Assembly (NCBI GenBank): GCA_022829145.1
Contig: CM040747.1
Coordinates: 38,022,052 to 38,086,051 of the forward strand
From: Albula goreensis
Taxonomy: Eukaryota > Chordata > Actinopteri > Albuliformes > Albulidae
DNA: 64,000 nucleotides
Reading direction: 5' to 3'
This document shows, piece after piece, positions 10,851 through 20,807 of this stretch. The notes under the pieces are model-generated. The model saw nothing but the letters and a program-made list of their open reading frames with translations. It was not told the DNA's origin and searched no databases. Made by a program: the position numbers and the translations under genes. Position 1 is the stretch's first letter. Every line of letters starts with the position of its first letter.

Positions 10851-11279
10851 GTCCTGTTATTTTTGCCTTATTGGGTTGCACATTTCATGTTCTACTTGTA
10901 CATACAACATAATGGGATCATCTTGCCCTCACATCCAAAAATATGTATTTTCGGTAAGGTAACACAATTTTTGTAAAAACTAAAACAAAAAAAAATAAAT
11001 AAAAAAACACCTTTTAGTTTTTCAGTCAAATTCAGCCAATTTGCTACAGAGAGCTAAAACAGGCATTGCTGCAACCACAATATTACATGATATCATGAAA
11101 TATCATTCAATGTTTTTACATGTATCACACAGTACATGTATCACACAGTATCACAGTATATTTCACATAGCATTTCTCGACAGCTTTGGGTCTCTTCCAT
11201 TATAATGCAGTTGTGTCATGAGCAACTGATGGGTTCTGTCTCCCTCCTGTGCTCAGTATACAGTATATGTAATGGCAGC

Positions 11280-11280
<1 letters not shown>
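10850..11280 (-). repeat. V-unit flank without a V segment
   Basis: No gene. This is the same flank that follows the LINE pieces at 2990-3480 and 6385-6890, but instead of leading into another V segment it stops at a (GT)n run next to the NLR B30.2 exon. It marks the edge of the V array. Confidence 0.65.

Positions 11281-11355
<75 letters not shown>
11278..11355. repeat. (GT)n microsatellite at V/NLR boundary
   Basis: About 75 bp of GT repeats. The left neighbour is V-unit flank (GGCAGCTTGTGTG, which continues as GAGGTGTG in the other units). The right neighbour is the stop codon of the NLR B30.2 exon. The microsatellite therefore coincides with the breakpoint between the two gene families. 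Confidence 0.9.
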
Positions 11356-11356
<1 letters not shown>

Positions 11357-11909
11357 TAGTCCAGTTGGCACAGGGACACTGAGGTGTTATACCCATATAC
11401 TCCAAACCCAGCACAGAGGGGTGTGTGTTCAGTGAAGTTGGTGTGGAATCTGTGCAGGAGGGTCAGTGTGTCAGAGTCAGAGATGCTGTAGAAAGACAGA
11501 GTGCCGGCTGAACAGTCCACACACACTCCTACTCTGCAGTAGGGGGGGGGGGCAGGTATGTGTGTTTCATTCTTATTGTGCCAGACAGAGTATCTGTGTT
11601 TAGAGCACTCCAGACTCCAGGAGTTTTTATTCTGTCCAAACCCACAGTCATCATCCTCTCCTTTCCTGCTGATTCCTTTATATGTCACTGCAATATGAAC
11701 CCTTCTCCACTCAGACACACTCCACTCAGCCTCCCAGTAACAGCGTCCAGACAGACTCTCTCTGCACAAAACCTGGAGCCTCCAGTCAAATCTCTCTGGA
11801 TGATCAGGATATGGCTGCTCTCTCTCTGTACGTGTCACCTTCCTGTTCCCCTCAGACAAAAACAGCTCATTGTGCGCTGTGTTTGGATCCAGTGTGAGCT
11901 GACAGCCAT
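11356..11909 (-). CDS. NLR-A terminal exon: B30.2 (PRY-SPRY) domain
   Basis: Last coding exon of a fish NLR gene of the NLRC3/NLRP12-like type. Acceptor TTTGTAG precedes 11909. The exon starts with two bases of a split codon and runs open to a TAG at 11356. It encodes about 183 residues: PRY start GCQLTLDPNTAHNELFLSEG, then SGRCYWEAEWS, then VDCSAGTLSFYSIS near the end and the closing FGVYGYNTSVSLCQLD. B30.2 domains bind ligands, as in TRIM proteins, and in fish NLRs replace or follow the LRRs. The exon joins in phase with the 47-bp exon at 12353-12399. It looks intact, although the rest of the gene may not be. Confidence 0.9.
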
Positions 11910-12352
11910 CTACAAACCAGAGACATTAATGAGATTAATTATCATTATTAATATTCATCTCATTATGTGTGACTGAGTGTGTGTGAGAGAAAGGGAAAAA
12001 CAGGGTTGTGTTTGCATGTGTGTGCACCTCTGTGTAAGTGTGTTCATGTGTGTGTTTGGAGTATGTGGGTTTGTTTGTGTGTGTGTTTATGTGTAGGTGT
12101 CTAAATATGGGTGAATGTTTGTAAACACTGTCTGCAAACAAACACAAACTGAACTCAGTGACCATGTGAAACACACACACACACACAAACACACACACAG
12201 TGCTGTATGTATGGACAGACTTCTGTCTGTGCGTGAAAGAGAGAATGGTGAAAGAGTGGGACTGAAAAAAGTTGAAAATAGATGTGAAAGAAAGAGGGAG
12301 AGAGGGAGGAGAGGAAATGGAGGGAGTGAGTGTTCAGTGCTGACAGACTCAC
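11910..12352. other. Intron of NLR-A with CA/GT-rich DNA
   Basis: Between the B30.2 exon and the small linker exon. Contains a short (CA)n run at about 12170-12200 and GT-rich stretches. Open frames here are repeat frames and not genes. Confidence 0.7.
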
Positions 12353-12399
12353 ATTTCCTGGGTCCTGGTTTGTTCCTGTTCTCTCCTCCATGGTCCACA
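12353..12399 (-). CDS. NLR-A 47-bp linker exon
   Basis: Small exon between LRR and B30.2. Acceptor CCTACAG before 12399, donor GTGAGT after 12353. It reads (x)VDHGGENRNKPGPRK(Y), the peptide typically found in fish NLRs just before the B30.2 domain. Phases fit exactly: the LRR exon 12640-12801 leaves two bases, this exon supplies one, and its last base T plus AT of the B30.2 exon makes Tyr. Confidence 0.82.
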
Positions 12400-12439
12400 C
12401 TGTAGGAACAGCAGAACAGACAGTGACTGAGTGACACAC

Positions 12440-12640
12440 AGTGTGGAAACTCTCTGTACTTACAGCAGTGTGTCTATGAGGTGCTGGAAACTCTCTGTAC
12501 TTACAGCAGTGTGTCTATGAGGTGCAGTGTAGAAACCCTCTGTACTTACAGCAGTGTGTCTATGAGGTGCAGTGTAGAAACCCTCTGTACTTACAGCAGT
12601 GTGTCTATGAGGTGCAGTGTGGAAAGTCTATGTACTTACA
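12440..12640 (-). repeat. 45-bp minisatellite containing a 5' splice site
   Basis: Five direct repeats of about 45 bp. On the minus strand each holds GCTGTAAGTACA, which is the donor sequence at the end of LRR exon 12640-12801. The array begins at that donor and runs into the intron, so the intron opens with four or more extra donor-like sites. Confidence 0.82.
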
Positions 12641-12801
12641 GCATTGTAAGTGTGTCCAGTTTAGCAGCAGAGAGCGCTCTCACTCCTGAGTCTCCTGGGT
12701 GATTGTAGCTCAGATCTAGCTCTCTCAGGTGTGACGGATTTGAACGCAGAGCTGAAGCCAGAGAATCACAGCCTCTCTCTGTGACTCGACAGCCTGACAG
12801 C
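12640..12801 (-). CDS. NLR-A LRR exon
   Basis: Leucine-rich-repeat exon of 162 bp, acceptor TCTCTGCAG before 12801 and donor GTAAGT after 12640. Translation: [20 protein letters not shown], then [21 protein letters not shown], then a shortened tail KLDTLTML. Fish NLR LRR exons usually have 174 bp; here the C-terminal GLEDPxCxL part is altered and 12 bp are missing, but the phase (one base in, two bases out) is kept. LRRs form the ligand-facing solenoid of NLRs. Its 5' part is repeated at 15127-15250. Confidence 0.82.
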
Positions 12802-13262
12802 CTGCAGAGAGAAGGAGACCAGCTCTGGACAAACACACCTTACAGAATCTGAACGTAAAATAACAGGGCTGTGGAACTGGTGATGATCATTATCAAACAC
12901 ACAGCAGCGTGTTACACATCTTACAGAATCTGAATATAAAATAACAGGGCTGTGGAATTAGTTGTATACACCTTATTATCATTATTTTAATGAGTGGGAC
13001 TCACTCATTTACTTCTTTATTTTCTACAATTGAAGGTATGTATATACTGTAATATTGAATGAACAATTTTCAAAAGTAAGAATTCAGTATTTTATTCCCT
13101 TTCGGACACTGAAACTGCCATTGGAAAAACACACATTTTAACATCACAGATTGACTGTGCAAAGTGAATAGAAAGCTTTAGCCTGAGTCATTATTAATAT
13201 GTGTGGGATATTTTGTCACATTTGAGCCCTTCATTAAAGAGAGGTTTGTGTTTGTTACTTAC

Positions 13263-13436
13263 CCCAGTCTCTGCAGTTTACATAGTGGGTCCTCCAGCCC
13301 TGCAGAGAGCGCTCTCACTCCTGAATCCTGCAGCTCATTGTCTTTGAGCCCCAGATCTCTCAGCTCTGAGTTGGGAGAACGCAGGACTGAGGCCAGATCA
13401 TCACAGCAGCCCTCTGTGAGATTACAGCAACCCAGC
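13263..13436 (-). CDS. NLR-A LRR exon (copy 1)
   Basis: Typical 174-bp fish NLR LRR exon, acceptor TTCCACAG before 13436, donor GTAAGT after 13263, phase one base in and two out. It encodes [20 protein letters not shown], then [20 protein letters not shown] and [13 protein letters not shown], that is two LRR units of ribonuclease-inhibitor type. An identical exon stands at 15712-15885. Its acceptor is the first unit of the neighbouring minisatellite. Confidence 0.87.
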
Positions 13437-14154
13437 CTGTGGAAAGAACACACACACACTATAAATATACACCAACCCAGCCTGTGGAGAGAACACACAC
13501 ACTATAGATATACACCAACCCAGCCTGTGGACAGAACACACACACACTAGAAATATACACCAATCCAGCCTGTGGAGAGAACACACACACACTATAAATG
13601 TACACCAACCCAGCCTGTGGAGAGGACACACACATACACGATAAATATACACCAACCCAGCCTGTGGAGAGAAAACACGCACACACACTATAAATATACA
13701 CCAACCCAGCCTGTGGAGAGAACACACACACACACACACACTATACATATTCATCATCCCAGCCTGAAGAGAGAACACACACACACACACTATAAATATA
13801 CACCAGACCAGCCTGTGGAGAGAACACACACACACTATAAATATACATCAACCTAGCCTGTGGAGAGAACACACACACTCACTATAAATATACACCAACC
13901 CAGCCTGTGGAGAGAACACACACACACACACACACACTATAAATATACATCATCCCAGCCTGAAGAGAGAACACACACACACTATAAATATACACCAACC
14001 CAGTCTGTGGAGAGAACACATACACACTATAAATATACACCAACCTAGCCTGTGGAGAGAACACACACACACTATAAATATACACCAACCCAGCCTGTGG
14101 AGAGAACACACACACTCACACACTATAAATATACATCATCCCAGTCTGTGGAGA
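13437..14154 (-). repeat. Minisatellite of 3' splice sites, copy 1
   Basis: Sixteen direct repeats of about 40-50 bp. On the minus strand each unit reads TATAGTGTGTGTG...TCTCTCCACAGGCTGGG, which is the pyrimidine tract, AG and first exon bases of the LRR exon at 13263-13436. Units differ mainly in the length of their CA/GT run. Confidence 0.88.
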
Positions 14155-15126
14155 CAGTATGCTACAGTATGTCTAAATACAGGGTAGAGACAAGCCAGGT
14201 ATAGAAGAGAGTCAAACTTTCAAATCTCTCTTCTTACACAACTTCCACCCCTGTTTTCATACTCATGTTGTTTTGTTCTGAAGAGATAAACAATCAATGC
14301 ATAAGATTAAAAGGGAAGTCCAGACCATTTGGGACACCTTGTGTATCATGCCACAAATGAAAAAAACCAAGGTCAACCAGAAAGTCCAGAGCAAGAGCTA
14401 AGTCACTCCCTCAGAATCTTGGAGCCCCAAAAACACATTAAGAAAACCCTTGGGCTAAAAGTTTACTCTGGCTGTTTTTCTCAATCCAATGACAGCAAAA
14501 ATTGAGAGAAGATAATTCAAGTAGCCCCACAGGTACAGACACAGATGGGGAAGGAAGCTCAGAATAGTTTGACAGTAGCTGCACTGCTTAGAAAGGAACA
14601 TAAGTTCCCATATGCTCATCAGGAAAAGGAAACCTGCAAATAGAGTACCTCTTCTCCTCCATCACTCTCTTCTCTCTTTGTTCAACTCCACCTTAACAAA
14701 CAGGGCTGCATGAGTCATTTTTACTCAGCTTGGCTTGCCTAAAACAACAGCAACCATTTCTCTCTAACCATTAGTTGATTAAGCCATTTAATCAGACATA
14801 TTAATGGTAATTTAGTCAGTTACTGTAAACTGTTAAACCTAGCCCAATCAGGCAACCACAGCTACAGGATGATCTTTGCAGGTGCATTGGGCACATCCCT
14901 AGAGTGCTGTCCCATTCTTACATTTATAACACCTCCTCATTGTGAGTATCTGCTCACTGACCCAGTGTCATGTAAGTCAGTAATTAGCTGGACTTCAGGA
15001 AGTACCACTAATGTAAGACTGTTAACATATATCTCCTGGTTAGGATATCACACAAATTCGGATGGACTGTATGTCTGCATTTCCATTTCTTGATACAGTC
15101 ACCAGGATAAACAGTCTCTGTCAGAG
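14155..15126. other. Unassigned DNA in duplication copy 1
   Basis: No exon recognised. The second copy of this stretch (16604-17575) has a longer open frame (16776-17015) that the one-base difference at about 14503 shortens here. A diverged retroelement is possible, but I see no diagnostic motif. Confidence 0.4.
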
Positions 15127-15250
15127 ACTCACTCCTGAGTCTCCTGGGTGATTGTAGCTCAGATCTAGCTCTCTCAGGTGTGACGGATTTGAACGCAGAG
15201 CTGAAGCCAGAGAATCACAGCCTCTCTCTGTGACTCGACAGCCTGACAGC
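15127..15250 (-). pseudogene. Truncated LRR exon at duplication junction
   Basis: Duplicate of the 5' part of exon 12640-12801. It stops at the duplication junction, so the last 38 bp and the original donor are gone. At the junction the minus strand reads GGAGTGAGTCTCTGA: a new GTGAGT donor-like site appears and the unspliced frame meets TGA two codons on. Splicing at the new site would leave phase 0, out of step with the next exon, so a productive transcript would have to skip this exon. Confidence 0.78.
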
Positions 15251-15711
15251 CTGCAGAGAGAAGGAGACCAGCTCTGGACAAACACACCTTACAGAATCTG
15301 AACGTAAAATAACAGGGCTGTGGAACTGGTGATGATCATTATCAAACACACAGCAGCGTGTTACACATCTTACAGAATCTGAATATAAAATAACAGGGCT
15401 GTGGAATTAGTTGTATACACCTTATTATCATTATTTTAATGAGTGGGACTCACTCATTTACTTCTTTATTTTCTACAATTGAAGGTATGTATATACTGTA
15501 ATATTGAATGAACAATTTTCAAAAGTAAGAATTCAGTATTTTATTCCCTTTCGGACACTGAAACTGCCATTGGAAAAACACACATTTTAACATCACAGAT
15601 TGACTGTGCAAAGTGAATAGAAAGCTTTAGCCTGAGTCATTATTAATATGTGTGGGATATTTTGTCACATTTGAGCCCTTCATTAAAGAGAGGTTTGTGT
15701 TTGTTACTTAC

Positions 15712-15885
15712 CCCAGTCTCTGCAGTTTACATAGTGGGTCCTCCAGCCCTGCAGAGAGCGCTCTCACTCCTGAATCCTGCAGCTCATTGTCTTTGAGCCC
15801 CAGATCTCTCAGCTCTGAGTTGGGAGAACGCAGGACTGAGGCCAGATCATCACAGCAGCCCTCTGTGAGATTACAGCAACCCAGC
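15712..15885 (-). CDS. NLR-A LRR exon (copy 2)
   Basis: Same 174-bp exon as 13263-13436, with identical translation as far as I can compare. With phase one base in and two out it can splice directly to 13436-13263 in frame if the damaged exon 15127-15250 is skipped, which would add a complete LRR pair to the receptor. Confidence 0.82.
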
Positions 15886-16603
15886 CTGTGGAAAGAACAC
15901 ACACACACTATAAATATACACCAACCCAGCCTGTGGAGAGAACACACACACTATAGATATACACCAACCCAGCCTGTGGACAGAACACACACACACTAGA
16001 AATATACACCAATCCAGCCTGTGGAGAGAACACACACACACTATAAATGTACACCAACCCAGCCTGTGGAGAGGACACACACATACACGATAAATATACA
16101 CCAACCCAGCCTGTGGAGAGAAAACACGCACACACACTATAAATATACACCAACCCAGCCTGTGGAGAGAACACACACACACACACACACTATACATATT
16201 CATCATCCCAGCCTGAAGAGAGAACACACACACACACTATAAATATACACCAGACCAGCCTGTGGAGAGAACACACACACACTATAAATATACATCAACC
16301 TAGCCTGTGGAGAGAACACACACACTCACTATAAATATACACCAACCCAGCCTGTGGAGAGAACACACACACACACACACACACTATAAATATACATCAT
16401 CCCAGCCTGAAGAGAGAACACACACACACTATAAATATACACCAACCCAGTCTGTGGAGAGAACACATACACACTATAAATATACACCAACCTAGCCTGT
16501 GGAGAGAACACACACACACTATAAATATACACCAACCCAGCCTGTGGAGAGAACACACACACTCACACACTATAAATATACATCATCCCAGTCTGTGGAG
16601 ACA
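15886..16603 (-). repeat. Minisatellite of 3' splice sites, copy 2
   Basis: Second copy of the 16-unit array, with one CA dinucleotide fewer. Each unit again contains TCTCCACAGGCTG on the minus strand. Confidence 0.87.
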
Positions 16604-17575
16604 GTATGCTACAGTATGTCTAAATACAGGGTAGAGACAAGCCAGGTATAGAAGAGAGTCAAACTTTCAAATCTCTCTTCTTACACAACTTCCACCCCTG
16701 TTTTCATACTCATGTTGTTTTGTTCTGAAGAGATAAACAATCAATGCATAAGATTAAAAGGGAAGTCCAGACCATTTGGGACACCTTGTGTATCATGCCA
16801 CAAATGAAAAAAACCAAGGTCAACCAGAAAGTCCAGAGCAAGAGCTAAGTCACTCCCTCAGAATCTTGGAGCCCCAAAAACACATTAAGAAAACCCTTGG
16901 GCTAAAAGTTTACTCTGGCTGTTTTTCTCAATCCAATGACAGCAAAAATTGGAGAGAAGATAATTCAAGTAGCCCCACAGGTACAGACACAGATGGGGAA
17001 GGAAGCTCAGAATAGTTTGACAGTAGCTGCACTGCTTAGAAAGGAACATAAGTTCCCATATGCTCATCAGGAAAAGGAAACCTGCAAATAGAGTACCTCT
17101 TCTCCTCCATCACTCTCTTCTCTCTTTGTTCAACTCCACCTTAACAAACAGGGCTGCATGAGTCATTTTTACTCAGCTTGGCTTGCCTAAAACAACAGCA
17201 ACCATTTCTCTCTAACCATTAGTTGATTAAGCCATTTAATCAGACATATTAATGGTAATTTAGTCAGTTACTGTAAACTGTTAAACCTAGCCCAATCAGG
17301 CAACCACAGCTACAGGATGATCTTTGCAGGTGCATTGGGCACATCCCTAGAGTGCTGTCCCATTCTTACATTTATAACACCTCCTCATTGTGAGTATCTG
17401 CTCACTGACCCAGTGTCATGTAAGTCAGTAATTAGCTGGACTTCAGGAAGTACCACTAATGTAAGACTGTTAACATATATCTCCTGGTTAGGATATCACA
17501 CAAATTCGGATGGACTGTATGTCTGCATTTCCATTTCTTGATACAGTCACCAGGATAAACAGTCTCTGTCAGAAC

Positions 17576-18888
17576 AGCACAAGGGTACCTGGGGGTAACA
17601 GCCAGGAATCACCCTTCCACAGCAGCTCCTGTCTGAAGGGACTAAACAGTCCAGTCCAGTCCATTCTGGGCCAGACCAGACCTCAAACTGTAGTCAAAAG
17701 TTCATCTGATCCATAGGGCACCCCCCTCAGACTTCTCATGACTGGATCACTGACAACTCATACTCTACCTCACTAACACTCCTGACCACTTTAAGCATAA
17801 ACCTCCCAGGTACTGCTGTTTTCTTATTTTCCATTATGTTTTATTGATTGTGTTTGTCAGTAGATATGAGTGTACCTTAATAGTCAGTCATTGACTGTTA
17901 GCAGTGTTCTCTTTTGATGTTATTCATGATTGTTTAAATGTTACACATAACTGCCCAGATGTCTACAGCTGTGTATGAACTGCCCAGATTTGTCAAACTG
18001 TCATAACCTGTCAAATGAACTTGAGGATCTGTGGAATGTTAAATGACTTTTGCGCTCTAAAGGAATACTGGCTTAAGCCGCATCCTGAGACCAAACGGGG
18101 GTGTAGGAACACATGGAACATGGAACTACATTTCCACACACTCCACAGGAAACACCAGTGATGTTTATAGCACCGCCCCAGCCCGACATCCTCAGTAACA
18201 GTAAGCCAATTCTGTAACCCCAGAAACATGCAATGGGCAATGAAAGTTATAAAACTAGGAAGAACCCATTGTTCCCTCTCTTACTCTCCCAGCTCTTACT
18301 CCTACGTTTATCCTCATGTGCAGAACACGCACAGGAAATCTCAGACACTCTCACACAATAACTACTCTCAGTCCAACACAGAAAAAATATGCTGCCAGAC
18401 TCGATAAGTTGAAAGTAAATTTGTAAAACTACAGACTTGTAAAGAGCATAGTCCACTCATTCAACATTCACCTAAACCAATGGTAAATTGGTGGGACATT
18501 TGATAGAGAATGTACATAACATACAGATAAGGTTCAGGGTCGGGGTAAGAGGTCATCAGAGAGGGCAGGTAGGGGAACTCTCTGTCCCATCAAACTGTCC
18601 TGTAATCATATGAGTGTAATTTTTGAAAATTAATTTAAGTTGAGAAAAATGGTAGCATTCACTCATTCAATACTCATCAGGGAATGATAGAATAGCTATC
18701 TAATCAGGGTCTAATCTCCCTCTCCCCATGTAAAGCTCTGCAAATTATTAGAGCTTCAGTGCTGATGCGATCACCAAGACAAGGGCACACCATGTCCGAC
18801 AAACTATCCTACTTACATGCTGCAGGCTCTGCTCTTCTCACGAGAAACTCCAGAATAATTTAAGTAAACCTGTTCACTCACTTGCACG

Positions 18889-18934
<46 letters not shown>

Positions 18935-19180
18935 CCAGAAAGGGAAGGAGCCAAGTCTGCTGCCTGGAGGTGGAGTCCTTTTGTCCCTCTCAGGCCGTGT
19001 CTGGGTGCATGGCAAGGGACCATAAAAGAAGGGAGCAGGGTAAATAACCATAAAATGAATGTTGCTGTCTCAACACTAGTCTATGGATAGAACACACACA
19101 TAATCCCACTTTCACACTGGACTTCAAGATAATTCTGGTCAGGAACCACACAGCTGGCAACCCTAAGACTCATGGGGTTT
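17576..19180. other. No gene recognised; (CA)n at 18890-18931
   Basis: No NLR exon or other coding exon seen. Contains a (CA)n microsatellite at about 18890-18931. The stretch 18040-18420 has a TATA-like TATAAAACTA (about 18250) and might be part of an old retroelement long terminal repeat, but I cannot show matching ends. Confidence 0.4.
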
Positions 19181-19383
19181 TATCCTGCTTTACTTTGCTG
19201 TGATAGAGGAGTGAGAAGAGAGGGGTGTGACCAATGTGGACAAAGGAAGGAAGGCTGGAGAGAGGAGAAGTTTGATTGAGAGAAGGAGCTGTTTAACGTT
19301 TCTCTGTATGGAGCCATAATCACTGGAGCCATAAACACGGTTTACTAAAGGTCACAAAATACACAGCACACAGCACTACTCAC

Positions 19384-19557
19384 CCCAGTGTCTGTAGTTT
19401 ACAGTTTGGACTCTTCAGTCCAGCACAGAGCAGCTTCACTCCTGAATCTCCCAGGTTATTGTAGCTGAGGTCCAGCTCTCTCAGGGGTGAGTTTGATGAC
19501 TGGAGAGCTGAGGCCACAATTTTACAGGACTCCTTTGTAAGACCACAGCTGCTGAGT
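19384..19557 (-). CDS. NLR-A LRR exon
   Basis: 174-bp LRR exon, acceptor TTTCTTTCAG before 19557, donor GTGAGT after 19384, phase one base in, two out. Encodes [20 protein letters not shown], then [20 protein letters not shown] and [14 protein letters not shown]. It is the commonest fish NLR LRR type. Paralogue at 20990-21163. Confidence 0.87.
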
Positions 19558-20399
19558 CTGAAAGAAAGAGGTGATGTGATAATATTTAACACTTAATATT
19601 TTAAATGTAGTATTGATAGTGCTCACTGATAAAGAGTGATAATGAGGATTGTAAGATCTACAATGCTCTGAGGAAGATGTCTGTGCTACACTCTTCAACT
19701 GCAGCACTTTACACCTGAGAATGTCCTGCTCAAGTCTGACAGTTTTACAACAGTGCAGCATTTCAGTTCTGATGGTGATCATTTATCAATGACCTGTGAC
19801 CAAACTTTTTGGTAGTTATTGCATTAATGAATTTTACGAAAAAACCCCAACGTAGGAACACCAGTATCAAAACAGTATCACTGAGCCACCAGCAGGAAAC
19901 TAAAATCATTTTTTGATGTTTAACTACAAACAATTAAGGTGCTCAGATAAGAAACAAAAATATTTATTCTCTGGTACTTATCTGCCATTTTCTGAAAAAA
20001 TTAAAGACAAAATTACAGAACAAAAAAGCAATCAATATTCTCGGCAACTACATTCTGCTTTCCCTGTTTTCAGGCATCAGTCAGTTTCAGAGCTTGTTTA
20101 TAATCAGGTCTGCATTTCAGAACATTCACAGTTGCTTCTGATCAAGTAACTGGTCTGAAATTCAGAAATGATTGATTATGGTAAAAACTATAATCCCTAC
20201 TATTTTGCTAAATATTGTGATTCCAATTTTTAATAACAATTATCAGTTTGATTCGGGAAACAAAATTATTTTATTTGCATTTTATGCATCTTAAAACATG
20301 CTCATATTCTTCTTTTTGTTCTTGTAAATCAGTGCATTATTCATTTCTCAAAGTTGCAACAGCTAGAAAAGCTCATTTTCAATTTTATTGTGGTCCTTA

Positions 20400-20760
20400 T
20401 TTTAGTATTTAGTTGTGTTACTAGTTGTATGAATGATAATGATTAACTGGCGTGAAACCAAAGTATTTCCAAATTCTGTGTTCACTTTGCCACTTTCAAC
20501 TGGCCCTGACGTCTCCTGCTCCTGTACTGGCATCACAGTCCAGCATTTACCAGGTTCTGGGTCAATGTGCTCAGCATCCAAAGGTATCACAGTCTCCTTA
20601 TCTTCAAACTCTCATAATATGTTGGATGGAAAGTGCTCAGTAATTCTTTGGAATTGAGTGATTTTTCCCAGTACCTGGAAAGCCTTTGATACTTCAGTAT
20701 AGTCTGTATAAATACCCACATTTTGAAGTATGATTAAACTCTCACTGTCAATGTCATATA
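20400..20760 (-). pseudogene. Degraded frame of unknown origin, copy 1
   Basis: A minus-strand reading around MIPLDAEHIDPEPGKCWTVM recurs, with mostly conservative changes, in the second 1.6-kb copy at 22085-22440, where it is preceded by LIILQNVGIYTDCTEVTKAF. The sequence looks once-coding but I do not recognise the protein. It is interrupted, lacks splice context I can trust, and lies in an intron of NLR-A. Confidence 0.4.
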
Positions 20761-20807
20761 TCTAGCATAAATTCATTCTGTGGCACTGTACCACTGAATC
20801 ATCCAAA

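Larger units (their letters stand above)
12679..15126. repeat. 2.45-kb tandem duplication, copy 1
   Basis: Nearly identical to 15128-17575 (offset 2447-2449). Contains part of one LRR exon, a full LRR exon, a 16-unit minisatellite and about 970 bp of unassigned DNA (14155-15126). By eye only two indels separate the copies: one CA unit at about 13780 and one G at about 14503. Confidence 0.88.
15128..17575. repeat. 2.45-kb tandem duplication, copy 2
   Basis: See copy 1 at 12679-15126. The right end falls at CAGTCTCTGTCAGA (about 17562-17575), the same bases that precede the junction at 15113-15126. Confidence 0.88.
19184..20800. repeat. 1.6-kb tandem duplication, copy 1
   Basis: Matches 20808-22445 with moderate divergence and several indels, offset about 1606-1640. 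Each copy contains one LRR exon and a downstream degraded frame. Confidence 0.82.

Noticed and set aside
13422-14115. Long frames of more than 100 codons on both strands in the 13.4-14.1 and 15.9-16.6 kb arrays
   Set aside because: They come from the CA-rich minisatellite, whose unit length keeps frames open on both strands; composition is purely repeat-like ([27 protein letters not shown]).
18000-18460. Retroviral LTR
   Set aside because: A TATA-like site is present, but no paired ends, flanking duplication or internal genes could be shown; left as unassigned.
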